From assembly GCF_014643175.1 (NCBI RefSeq), contig NZ_BMJH01000001.1, positions 558,001 through 622,000 of the forward strand: a stretch of DNA of 64,000 nucleotides, read 5' to 3'. This document shows, in pieces, positions 54,839 through 62,999 of this stretch (position 1 is the first letter of the stretch; each line of letters starts with the position of its first letter). The translations under genes and the position numbers were made by a program. Below the pieces are notes generated by a model. The model was not told the DNA's origin. It saw nothing but the letters and a program-made list of their open reading frames with translations, and made no database searches. This DNA comes from Hoyosella rhizosphaerae. Its GTDB lineage: Bacteria; Actinomycetota; Actinomycetes; Mycobacteriales; Mycobacteriaceae.

Positions 54839-56298
54839 CACGTTCATTGAGAATCGCGATTGTCGGCGCTGGAATGTCCGGGCTCGCGATGGCCGCGAAA
54901 CTTTTGCGTGCAGGTTTTAGCGACGTCGTCATCTACGAAAGCGCCGACGAAGTGGGTGGAACATGGCGCGACAACACATATCCCGGATTGAGCTGTGACG
55001 TGCCCGCACGGTTTTACTCGTATTCGTTTGCGCCGAATCCGAATTGGAGCGCCAACTTTGCCCCAGGTGACGAAATTCAGGCATATTTCGTAAAAACTAC
55101 TTCGGACCTGGGATTACGACGTCTCATTCGGTTTGGCACCGAGATCGAATCGGCCACCTGGGATGGGCACCGCTACCACCTTCAAACCACGAAGGGCGAG
55201 CATGACTATGCCGACGTGCTGATCGCTGCGACCGGCGTTTTGCGGAAACCACAAATTCCGGACATTGAAGGAATCGCAGAGTTCTGCGGTGACGCGTTCC
55301 ATTCGGCGCGGTGGGATCACTCAGTTAAGTTGCGCGGCAAGAAAATCGCCGTCATCGGCACCGGATCAACAGGCGCCCAAATAACCTCAGCTCTCGCCGG
55401 AGTCGCTGCGCCGCTGATGCTGTTTCAGCGCACCGCACAGTGGATACTTCCACTCCCACGGCTGCCCTACAGCCCCCTATCGAGAACCGCAATGCGGCTT
55501 GTGCCGCAGCTGAACCGCTCGAGCTACCACCTCTATCGTGAGCTGATGGAGCGCATCTTCGGGCGTGCTGCAGTAGAACCCGGGTGGCAGCGGTCAGCCG
55601 TGTCTGCTGTGTGTCGGCTGCACCTTCAACTCGCCATCCGCAACCCTGCTTTGCGCCAAAAGCTGACGCCGCCTGACGATCCAATGTGCAAACGGCTCAT
55701 CATGTCTGCCTCGTTCTACCCATCGGTGGCCCGCAAAGACGTGCACCTGATCACCGAGGCAATAGAACGGGTGGAGCAACGCGGAATCCGCACCACCGAC
55801 GGCGCATTGCACGAGTGCGATGTCATCGTCTTCGCCACCGGATTCGATGCGCGAGCATACCTACGACCAATGGATATCATCGGCGAGGACGGCCGGTCCC
55901 TGTCAGAAGCCTGGGCTCACGGTGTCCGCGGGTACCGCACCGTAGCAGTGCCTGGCTTCCCGAACTTCTTCACCCTCATCGGACCCCACAGTCCCATTGG
56001 CAATCATTCCCTCATCGCGATCGCCGAGACTCAAGCCGACTACATAGTCCAGTGGCTTGAAAGCATGCGCTCGGGCGTCGTGTCATCGTGCGCACCGTCG
56101 CAAGAAGCAACGGATGAGTTCAACTCCGCAATACGGGATGTCATGCCCTCCACCGTGTGGACCACGGGGTGCAACAGTTGGTACATCGGGCCAGACGGTG
56201 TGCCAGAAACGTGGCCCTGGACACCTGCTGTGCATCGACAAATGCTCGCAGCGCCTGTGCGGGCCCACTTCCACATAACGGACGGGGCCCGCGCGTGA
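54835..56298 (+). CDS. Flavin-containing monooxygenase (BVMO type)
   Basis: A 487-residue class B monooxygenase: GAGMSGLAMAAKLLRAG for FAD, BVMO fingerprint FCGDAFHSARW at residues 150-160, and NADP motif GTGSTGAQ. It begins inside the stop of the acyl-CoA reductase gene (ATGA) and is cotranscribed with it, an arrangement also known in mycobacteria. It is a paralogue of the protein at 6797. Possibly acts on long-chain ketones or aldehydes derived from the reductase. Confidence 0.9.
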   Translation: MTRSLRIAIVGAGMSGLAMAAKLLRAGFSDVVIYESADEVGGTWRDNTYPGLSCDVPARFYSYSFAPNPNWSANFAPGDEIQAYFVKTTSDLGLRRLIRFGTEIESATWDGHRYHLQTTKGEHDYADVLIAATGVLRKPQIPDIEGIAEFCGDAFHSARWDHSVKLRGKKIAVIGTGSTGAQITSALAGVAAPLMLFQRTAQWILPLPRLPYSPLSRTAMRLVPQLNRSSYHLYRELMERIFGRAAVEPGWQRSAVSAVCRLHLQLAIRNPALRQKLTPPDDPMCKRLIMSASFYPSVARKDVHLITEAIERVEQRGIRTTDGALHECDVIVFATGFDARAYLRPMDIIGEDGRSLSEAWAHGVRGYRTVAVPGFPNFFTLIGPHSPIGNHSLIAIAETQADYIVQWLESMRSGVVSSCAPSQEATDEFNSAIRDVMPSTVWTTGCNSWYIGPDGVPETWPWTPAVHRQMLAAPVRAHFHITDGARA

Positions 56299-56304
56299 GC
56301 GGCA

Positions 56305-56631
56305 CTACTCGTCGGCAGCTTCGGCGAGTTGTTTGATGGTGTTGAGGCGACGGTCCCATGCGGACGCGATCTGTTGGAGGTCGTCGGCGAGCTGGGTGAG
56401 CGTCGCGCCGAGTGCCCTGTAACGGAGTTCGCGGCCGTGCTTTTCGGTTTCGGCTAGTCCGGCCTCGCGGAGGATGTCGAGGTGTTTGACGATCGCTTGT
56501 CGACTGATGGGGAATTCGCCAGCAAGCGCGGATGCCGACGCGGGTGCTTGCCCTAATCGGACCAGGAGGTTCCACCGCGTTTCGTCGCCGAGCGCTGAGC
56601 AGACGGTCGAGACTGCACTAGGCGTCGTCAT
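56305..56631 (-). CDS. ArsR-family regulator
   Basis: A 108-residue winged-helix repressor: SALGDETRWNLLVRLGQ and the recognition helix PISRQAIVKHLDILREAGL, then REL-RYRAL as wing. There are no metal-binding cysteines. It overlaps the SRPBCC gene before it by 14 bp; this regulator/AHSA1 pairing is common, the regulator controlling its own operon. Confidence 0.92.
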   Translation of the reverse strand: MTTPSAVSTVCSALGDETRWNLLVRLGQAPASASALAGEFPISRQAIVKHLDILREAGLAETEKHGRELRYRALGATLTQLADDLQQIASAWDRRLNTIKQLAEAADE

Positions 56632-57070
56632 CGTCGCTTCCGGTGAGGTAGATGCGGGCTGCGATGAGTTCTTCCTCCCACCCGTCTTTGTTGGATTTGA
56701 TCCGTAGCTGGCGCTGTTCCTCGGACATGCGCAATGAGGCGAACCCGCTTTCGATGACCCTGAGGGTGACGCCCCCTTGTGGTGATTCCTCGATCCAGAA
56801 TTCGACCAAGGTGGAGTCGTCTAGGCGTGTTGTGTCGGTGTGCCAGCGAAATGCGGCGTAGCGCGGTTTGTCGAGCTCTACGGTGGTGAGCTTGAATTTG
56901 CCGTGGACGGGGTCGTGCACAATGTGCACTTCTCCCCTGGTTTCGATGGTGTGGTCGATGATCGTGCCGTCGTTGATGAACCATCCGGGTATGGAGATGA
57001 GGTCCCATACGCGCTCTGCTGAGGCGTTGATGGTGATATGGCGTTCGATGCGGTCAAGGTCTGTTTTCAT
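56618..57070 (-). CDS. SRPBCC (AHSA1-type) domain protein
   Basis: A 150-residue AHSA1/START-like protein: ITINASAERVWDLISIPGWF, then ...FRWHTDTTRLDDSTLVEFWI and the C-terminal helix WEEELIAARIYL. It lies first in the operon with the ArsR gene. The promoter contains a 14-bp perfect operator dyad. The ligand is unknown. Confidence 0.88.
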   Translation of the reverse strand: MKTDLDRIERHITINASAERVWDLISIPGWFINDGTIIDHTIETRGEVHIVHDPVHGKFKLTTVELDKPRYAAFRWHTDTTRLDDSTLVEFWIEESPQGGVTLRVIESGFASLRMSEEQRQLRIKSNKDGWEEELIAARIYLTGSDDDDA

Positions 57071-57080
57071 GGCGTTCTCC

Positions 57081-57139
57081 TCAGTAGGTGCAACTTAATG
57101 GTTGCACCTACTGAGCGATAGTGCAACCCCTAGGTTGCA
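57081..57139. promoter_or_regulatory. ArsR operators
   Basis: TCAGTAGGTGCAAC (57081-57094) and GTTGCACCTACTGA (57101-57114) form a perfect 14-bp dyad with a 6-nt spacer; a second dyad TGCAACC-ccta-GGTTGCA lies at 57122-57139. Both share the GTGCAAC half-site and precede the SRPBCC-ArsR operon. Confidence 0.8.
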
Positions 57140-57157
57140 GAAAGTGGCCGGAAGATT

Positions 57158-57598
57158 TTAGGCCCGAACACCCGCCGCTTCACGTGCCGCTTTGCCCGCC
57201 AACGAATCAGCGATCTCATTGTGATGATTGCCGGTATGCCCCCGCACCCACACAAAAGTCACCGGGCCCTGCCGTTCACTAATTGCCCGGTCGATCGCCT
57301 GAATCAACGCCAAGTTCTTCACAGGACTCCCCGACGCAGTAACCCAGCCTTTTCTCTTCCATGCAGGCAACCACAACGAGGCGCACTTAATCGCGTACTG
57401 CGAATCCGACTCAATAACCAGAGGCTCAACGCCCGGATGCGCCACGATTGCTTCATAAAGCGCAGTGAGCTCAGCGATCTGGTTGGTACCCGAACGCGCA
57501 CCACCGGACGCACTCGAACCATCGTGATTCACCCACGCCCAACCAATCGCACCACCGGGGTTTTTCAAACAGGAACCATCTGTGCTCACCGTATTCAC
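57158..57598 (-). CDS. Ribonuclease HI family protein
   Basis: A 146-residue RNase H-fold protein with the acid cluster Asp7 (VSTDGSC), Glu43 (IAELTALYEAI), Asp65 (IESDSQYAIKC) and a late His/Asp in GHTGNHHNEIAD. It would cut RNA in RNA-DNA hybrids. The GTG at 57598 starts 11 bp after the LLM gene and gives the standard length; the longer frame from 57667 overlaps that gene. Confidence 0.88.
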   Translation of the reverse strand: MNTVSTDGSCLKNPGGAIGWAWVNHDGSSASGGARSGTNQIAELTALYEAIVAHPGVEPLVIESDSQYAIKCASLWLPAWKRKGWVTASGSPVKNLALIQAIDRAISERQGPVTFVWVRGHTGNHHNEIADSLAGKAAREAAGVRA

Positions 57599-57608
57599 GG
57601 CACAGACC

Positions 57609-58598
57609 TTACAGCCCACAAACCTCCGCAACGGTCTCCACAGACCCGAGCCACGCATCCCGGTCAAGCGCCGCAGACAAGATAATCAGCTCATCGGCCA
57701 TCGCCAACTCCGCAAATTCCTCCAAGTAGTCACGCACATCTGCACCGGTACCTACTGCCGAATACTGAGCCATGTGACGAACCTGATCACCGGCGGGCGA
57801 ATCCATCAACAGGTCAATCTCATCCGGAGTGAACCGGCGTCCCTTGCCGAAGAACCGCGCTGCCCGATACTTCAACGCATCAGCAAAAAAGTGTTCGGCG
57901 TCCCGCGACGAATCAGCAGCGACGACGTTGACCCCCGCCATCACGTGCGGTTTCTCGCACTGTTCCGATGGACGAAACTCCTTGCGATACAGCGCCACTG
58001 CACTGGTCAGCGCATCCGGAGCGAAGTGTGACGCAAACGCATATGGCAAACCCAGTTGGGCTGCAAGCCGAGCGCCGAACAGCGACGACCCCAAAATGTA
58101 CAGCGGAACATGTGTGCCTTTTCCAGGCACCGCCCGCACACCTGGCACAGCGGACTCCCCCGACAGGTACCCGCGCAACTCGACAACGTCGTGGGGGAAA
58201 CGGTCCGCCGACGTGGGATCCCGTCGCAACGCCCTCAATGTGTTCTGATCCGTCCCTGGCGCACGACCCAGACCAAGATCAATCCGACCCGGAAAAAGTG
58301 TCTCCAAGGTACCGAACTGCTCGGCAATGACCAGCGGTGAATGGTTCGGCAACATCACCCCGCCCGCGCCCACACGAATTGTTGACGTATTCGCAGCTAT
58401 GTGTCCGATCAACACACTTGTCGCAGAAGAGGCAATCGACCCCATGTTGTGGTGCTCCGCATACCAAAGCCGGTGGAAACCCCACTTTTCCGCATGCTGG
58501 GCCAACGTCACCGACGCAGCGAAACTATCCGCAACCGACTCATCAGAGCCAATCATTGCAAGATCAAGAATAGAAATATCCACCTCAGGCACAACCAC
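57609..58598 (-). CDS. LLM-class flavin-dependent oxidoreductase
   Basis: A 329-residue bacterial-luciferase-fold enzyme using FMNH2 or F420: [40 protein letters not shown] and [15 protein letters not shown] are diagnostic for the MsnO8-like subgroup. It precedes the RNase HI gene by 10 bp. Substrate unknown. Confidence 0.92.
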   Translation of the reverse strand: MVVPEVDISILDLAMIGSDESVADSFAASVTLAQHAEKWGFHRLWYAEHHNMGSIASSATSVLIGHIAANTSTIRVGAGGVMLPNHSPLVIAEQFGTLETLFPGRIDLGLGRAPGTDQNTLRALRRDPTSADRFPHDVVELRGYLSGESAVPGVRAVPGKGTHVPLYILGSSLFGARLAAQLGLPYAFASHFAPDALTSAVALYRKEFRPSEQCEKPHVMAGVNVVAADSSRDAEHFFADALKYRAARFFGKGRRFTPDEIDLLMDSPAGDQVRHMAQYSAVGTGADVRDYLEEFAELAMADELIILSAALDRDAWLGSVETVAEVCGL

Positions 58599-58694
58599 GC
58601 ACCGGCACTGGTCATTCCCGCACGCGGCGAACGATCAAACACTCGATTGTTCGAACGCCGATGAAAAGTGCCAGCGCGGGAGGTCTAATGAGCC

Positions 58695-59246
58695 ATGAGG
58701 AAACTAATCTATTCGTTCGGCGTCTCCGTGGACGGTTATATCAACGACCGCGACGGCAACATCGACTGGACGACACCCGACGACGACTTACACCAGCACC
58801 ACAACGATAGGTTCCGCGAAATCGAGCTGTCACTACACGGCCGTCGGCTCTACGAACTGATGGCGGAGTACTGGCCGCACGTGCCTGACGATGCGCCGCC
58901 CATCGAGCGAGACTTCGCCAGGCTCTGGCTTGAGACGCCAAAAGTCGTCTTCTCTCGGACCCTCACCGAAGTCCACTTCAATAGCACACTCGTCAGCGAG
59001 AACGCGGTCGACGAGGTTCGTCGAATTAAAGCCGAAGGCGACGGCGTCATCGAAGTCGGTGGTGCAGACCTCGCCGCGTCACTGATTCCCCACGGACTCA
59101 TCGACGAATACCACCTCTTCATCTCGCCTATGGTGCTCGGCGGTGGCACACCACTCTTCCCACCACTCGACAAGCGCATTCCGCTCGAACTCGCCGAGAC
59201 CCGGCAGTTCAGCACCGCCATAATGCTGCGCTACGTCGCGGTGTGA
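58695..59246 (+). CDS. Dihydrofolate-reductase-like (RibD C-terminal) protein
   Basis: A 183-residue RibD_C domain protein: MRKLIYSFGVSVDGYINDRD, HGRRLYELMAEYWP, IEVGGADLAASLIPHGLIDE and FISPMVLGGGTPLFPPL. It would use NADPH. Members are often called YyaP/YwjB-like with unknown substrates. Divergent from the LLM gene. Confidence 0.92.
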   Translation: MRKLIYSFGVSVDGYINDRDGNIDWTTPDDDLHQHHNDRFREIELSLHGRRLYELMAEYWPHVPDDAPPIERDFARLWLETPKVVFSRTLTEVHFNSTLVSENAVDEVRRIKAEGDGVIEVGGADLAASLIPHGLIDEYHLFISPMVLGGGTPLFPPLDKRIPLELAETRQFSTAIMLRYVAV

Positions 59247-59361
59247 GACGACTGAAATCCGCCGGGTAACACTTCGATAACGCACACTCCTTTTCGTCCC
59301 CTTAAATGATCTTCGTGATGCAATCAGCAGGAGTGGTTTGGATCACAAATAAGGGGTTGGC

Positions 59362-59880
59362 ATGACCGCAAGTAAAGACACAGGCCTCGACCGCACTATC
59401 TCCCGCCGCACTCTTTTCAAAGGCCTCGCCGGATCCGTCGCCGCTGTGGGTATTGGCGGGGCGGTGCTTAATGCCGGCTCAGCCATCGCTAGACCACCGA
59501 CATTGGGACAACAGTTCATTCGACACGTGTCTACACGCCAAGGTTCGCCGTACGTCTTTGGGGCAACAGGGCCGCGCACATTCGACTGCTCAGGGCTAGT
59601 CCAGTGGGCATGGAATCAAATGGGAATCTCCGTACCCCGCACAGCCCACAACCAGTGGAAATCATCAATGCCACTCACGTTTGACCAGCTTAAGGCTGGT
59701 GATTCTATCTACTTCATTAACTCTGAAGGAGTCGCAAGACACACTCTGGTGTGGGCTGGAGATGGTACCGGGAATATCTGGCAAGCATCAAACGCATACG
59801 CCGCGTGCGCGTGCGTGATGTACGGCCCAATGCCCTTCACTCGCCAGCGAATCGAGTACGGACGACTCATCAACTATTAG
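59362..59880 (+). CDS. NlpC/P60 cell-wall hydrolase, Tat-type signal
   Basis: A 172-residue secreted endopeptidase. The N terminus has the SRRTLFKG twin-arginine motif and a hydrophobic stretch ending before RPPTLG. The catalytic domain reads PYVFGATGPRTFDCSGLVQW (Cys), PRTAHNQW, and ARHTLVWAGDG (His). It would cleave peptidoglycan stem peptides or gamma-glutamyl bonds. Its stop overlaps the convergent NlpC/P60 gene by 4 bp. Confidence 0.9.
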   Translation: MTASKDTGLDRTISRRTLFKGLAGSVAAVGIGGAVLNAGSAIARPPTLGQQFIRHVSTRQGSPYVFGATGPRTFDCSGLVQWAWNQMGISVPRTAHNQWKSSMPLTFDQLKAGDSIYFINSEGVARHTLVWAGDGTGNIWQASNAYAACACVMYGPMPFTRQRIEYGRLINY

Positions 59881-60887
59881 AATCGGCGCGCTATCTCGAA
59901 GCCCTTGGCGTAGTGGCCATCACCATTGAGGATTGAAGCGCCGTTGATATCCGAAATCGTTGGCCCGTTCACAGTTCCACGACTCGAAATGAACCGGTGA
60001 TCGCCCTCCGAATCGATGCCGAGGTAAATTCCTGCGTGGTGGATTCTGTCCTCGCCATCGGCGTCGAAGAAGACTAAGTCGCCCGGTCTTAGGTCGTCAA
60101 TTCTGTCCCGCGCTTCCTTGGTGGTGCTAGCGATGAGCACGCCAGGACCGCGCTTTGCGATGTCATCAGCTACGCGAGGTATCGCATCCCCGTTGCCGGA
60201 CGCTCGAGTAAGTTCCATGCCCATGCGATATCCGTACACAAGTCGAATGTAGCCCGAGCAATCAACGCTGCCTGCTTGCGACGGAGTGTGGGCATGGAAG
60301 GTGCCGTCGGGAAACGTCCAGTCGAGTCCTAGGTAGTCGTGAAAATCTGCGCCGATGGATCGGAAGCCATCTCCGCGCAGGGGTCCGAATTTGGCAGCGC
60401 CGCGGTACCGAAGTCCGTCGTCATCATAAAAGTCCGTTGTGCCTGCCGTGTACTGAAATGCAACCTCCAGCACGTCCGGAATAGTCCAGTCGATGCTGGC
60501 CCGCATCCATTCATCAAACCATGGCAGCGTGGCTGAATCTTGTTGCCATGGCTCGGGCAACAGCCGTACCCACGCGGTCGTCCGAACGGTGAGCTTGGGC
60601 GCTACGCGGTCCGTGAACTCTCGCTCAGGCCCGGTGATTACAACGGTTCGCGCGCCATCCGTAAATCGAGCACGAGTTTTGCCGATTGGGTCGAGTGCAA
60701 CGGACCCCTTGGAGTCAAGGTTGCGGATGATCTTTTCGATCTCAACTGAGTCGTGCTGCTGTTCCACATTCCTGCTCGTACTTTGGATCGTCGCTGTCGC
60801 CCACAGCACACAAATCGAAAGGATTATGACAGCAATCACCAATGTCCATCCCCACGCGGAAGTGTTCTTTTGCGCTGGAGTCACCAT
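59877..60887 (-). CDS. NlpC/P60-domain membrane-anchored protein
   Basis: A 336-residue protein with a single N-terminal transmembrane helix (about residues 13-34), a 150-residue outer region, and a C-terminal NlpC/P60 domain: VDCSGYIRLVYGYRMG (Cys), DLVFFDADGEDRIHHAGIYL (His) and HRFISSRGT. It starts within the end of capA (7-bp overlap), so it belongs to the capsule operon and may cut or attach a gamma-glutamyl polymer. Confidence 0.88.
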   Translation of the reverse strand: MVTPAQKNTSAWGWTLVIAVIILSICVLWATATIQSTSRNVEQQHDSVEIEKIIRNLDSKGSVALDPIGKTRARFTDGARTVVITGPEREFTDRVAPKLTVRTTAWVRLLPEPWQQDSATLPWFDEWMRASIDWTIPDVLEVAFQYTAGTTDFYDDDGLRYRGAAKFGPLRGDGFRSIGADFHDYLGLDWTFPDGTFHAHTPSQAGSVDCSGYIRLVYGYRMGMELTRASGNGDAIPRVADDIAKRGPGVLIASTTKEARDRIDDLRPGDLVFFDADGEDRIHHAGIYLGIDSEGDHRFISSRGTVNGPTISDINGASILNGDGHYAKGFEIARRF

Positions 60888-62998
60888 TCGTATTCCCACG
60901 CATTCGTCAACGGAAGAGACTCGCGCTGCACAGTGATATTCGCGGTATCGATCGCGCGAACCGCGTCCCACCTCTTTGTTGGCTCAGCCGCAAAATCAGA
61001 CCATTGGATAAGTTTCACATTGTCTACTCGCAGTTGCCGGATTGCCTGGTTCCGTCCAGGTGGCGTGAGCCGAAGAAACGGCTGGACGGCATAGGTGCCG
61101 TGGGGCACAGTGACGTCCAACATGATCGTTTCGCACGAATCTCGCCTAGGCGACGGCGGAATTTCAATCGACTCCTCCGCGAAGCTACCTCCGACGGAAT
61201 CGCTGTACCAACGAACTTCGGCAACCCCCCCAGACAGGGCTGATCTCACGTCGAGGGCGAGGGTCAGTTCGGTACCTGGAGTGACTGGGATGCGATGGTC
61301 AATAGTAGCGATTGCGTCCTCGGTACTGAGACCACCACGCGCAAATGCGAGACCATGCTCGTCTTGGTCTCGTGGGAAGCCCTCCCGCGAACATTGGGCA
61401 TTTCGGTTCCTTACAACGTGCTCACCAAGAGTCCAACGAGCGACATCGTTCTTGTTGCCCACCAACTGATGTTCAAACGAACCGGTTCCTAGAAGAAGAT
61501 CATGACCAAATTGCACGATTCCAGCGGTCACTTCTCTAACTGAGACCCCAGGTTCTAGGGACCTTAATTCACCAGCTCTTAGCGAAACTTCGTCGAACCT
61601 AACTTCACCGGCGCTCTCGTTGGGAACCAACGCTGGTCCAGGTGCGGACATGTTGCCACCACCGGCTGCCGCAAGCGCGGTTCTCGATATTGCCGTCGCA
61701 AGATCGCCGACTGCCGGAACTGGAACGAAACGCTGTACAAGCAGCGGGTCCGCTGAGGCATTAAGAACCTTGCCGGACGCAATATCAGCGCGCACAAGGT
61801 ACGACGGAGCGGTGTCCCACAGAGTTTGATCAAAGATTAAGTTCCCGGTTGTTTCCGCAACCAACGCATGATGCTCCATGCGCAGTGCGCCAACGACGTG
61901 CGGATGACTGTTGATGACTGCTGTCGCGCCAAGATCAACCGCCATCGATGTCAAGTCTTGGACGAAAGGGGTTTGCTCAGCGACGTACTCATCTCCGCCG
62001 TGAATCATTACCACAACAGTGTCAGAGAGTGTGTTTGCCTCTTCCACGGCTTGTTTAAGACGGTCTGACGTACATGCGGCAGCACCGCCATTATCAGCCC
62101 CTGCTACGTAAGGAATCTCATGCTCGTTGCCGAGAATTGATGTGCAACCAACGAAAGCGACGTTGCGCCCATCATCCAATGTTATGAGCAACGGAGCCCA
62201 CGCCTCTTCTTCATTGCGTCCGCCACCGAAATGAGCAATACCTGCCTCATCGAGGGCGTCAAGCGTGGATTGAACTCCATGTTCGAGAGCGTCATAGATG
62301 TGATTGTTGCCCAGTGCGACGACATTGATGCCTGCATCTTTCATTGCCTGCGCGGCAGCCGTCGAGCTTGCGAATGCAAACTCCTTGTCCGCGTGTAGGA
62401 GGCCTGCGGCGTCACCGTCGAGTGAGCGCAAAAAGTCTTCGGGCGCCAGCAGCGGCGTTTCTAGATTGACGACCGTAAGATCTGAATCCTTCAGCAACGG
62501 TTCGATCTCGCTCATCACAGCGTGATGCTGTTCAACTGACGTTGCGTCTGAAATCAGCGGCTTGGAGCCGTCATCCGTTTGATGGAAACGACGTCCAAAC
62601 ATTACGTCGCCTCCGAAACGAATGCTGATTGCACCCTCCGACACTGGCGTGAGATTGACACTGATGGGTTGTCCAGGCGCTGCTGCCACGACTCGCGGCA
62701 CGTAACCGTCGGCCTGGAATTCGAGGAGTTTCGGCTCGCGGGATGGAAGTACGAATGCGCCGTCAGCGGCGGTCGATGCCTCGCGGCCATCACCAGCGTC
62801 GGAGATGATTTTCACACTACCGTTGGTTACCGCCGTGCCATCGATGCTGTGAACCTGGCCGACCAACGCAATCTGCCCCTGCGCGTTCTCTGGCAAAGGG
62901 ACAGCCTTCGACGACACAAAGGTCAACGCCACCAACGACAGTACGCAAACGCTGACAACGCCTTGCTTTATTCGAAGTGCTTTCACAGAATGTCTCAC
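60881..62998 (-). CDS. capA: CapA-family poly-gamma-glutamate-type capsule protein
   Basis: A 705-residue exported protein. After a signal peptide (VVSVCVLSLVALTFVSSKAV) comes a carboxypeptidase-regulatory-like beta domain (VHSIDGTAVTNGSVK), the CapA metallophosphatase-like domain (ISIRFGGDVMFGRRFHQ, VNLETPLLAPEDF, GNNHIYDALEHGVQ, VMIHGGDEYVAEQT, SHPHVVGA), and a C-terminal carbohydrate-binding-like region. It lies 2 bp downstream of the PgsC gene and overlaps the NlpC/P60 gene. CapA/PgsA is needed for export or assembly of poly-gamma-glutamate. Confidence 0.9.
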   Translation of the reverse strand: MRHSVKALRIKQGVVSVCVLSLVALTFVSSKAVPLPENAQGQIALVGQVHSIDGTAVTNGSVKIISDAGDGREASTAADGAFVLPSREPKLLEFQADGYVPRVVAAAPGQPISVNLTPVSEGAISIRFGGDVMFGRRFHQTDDGSKPLISDATSVEQHHAVMSEIEPLLKDSDLTVVNLETPLLAPEDFLRSLDGDAAGLLHADKEFAFASSTAAAQAMKDAGINVVALGNNHIYDALEHGVQSTLDALDEAGIAHFGGGRNEEEAWAPLLITLDDGRNVAFVGCTSILGNEHEIPYVAGADNGGAAACTSDRLKQAVEEANTLSDTVVVMIHGGDEYVAEQTPFVQDLTSMAVDLGATAVINSHPHVVGALRMEHHALVAETTGNLIFDQTLWDTAPSYLVRADIASGKVLNASADPLLVQRFVPVPAVGDLATAISRTALAAAGGGNMSAPGPALVPNESAGEVRFDEVSLRAGELRSLEPGVSVREVTAGIVQFGHDLLLGTGSFEHQLVGNKNDVARWTLGEHVVRNRNAQCSREGFPRDQDEHGLAFARGGLSTEDAIATIDHRIPVTPGTELTLALDVRSALSGGVAEVRWYSDSVGGSFAEESIEIPPSPRRDSCETIMLDVTVPHGTYAVQPFLRLTPPGRNQAIRQLRVDNVKLIQWSDFAAEPTKRWDAVRAIDTANITVQRESLPLTNAWEYEW

Positions 62999-62999
62999 T

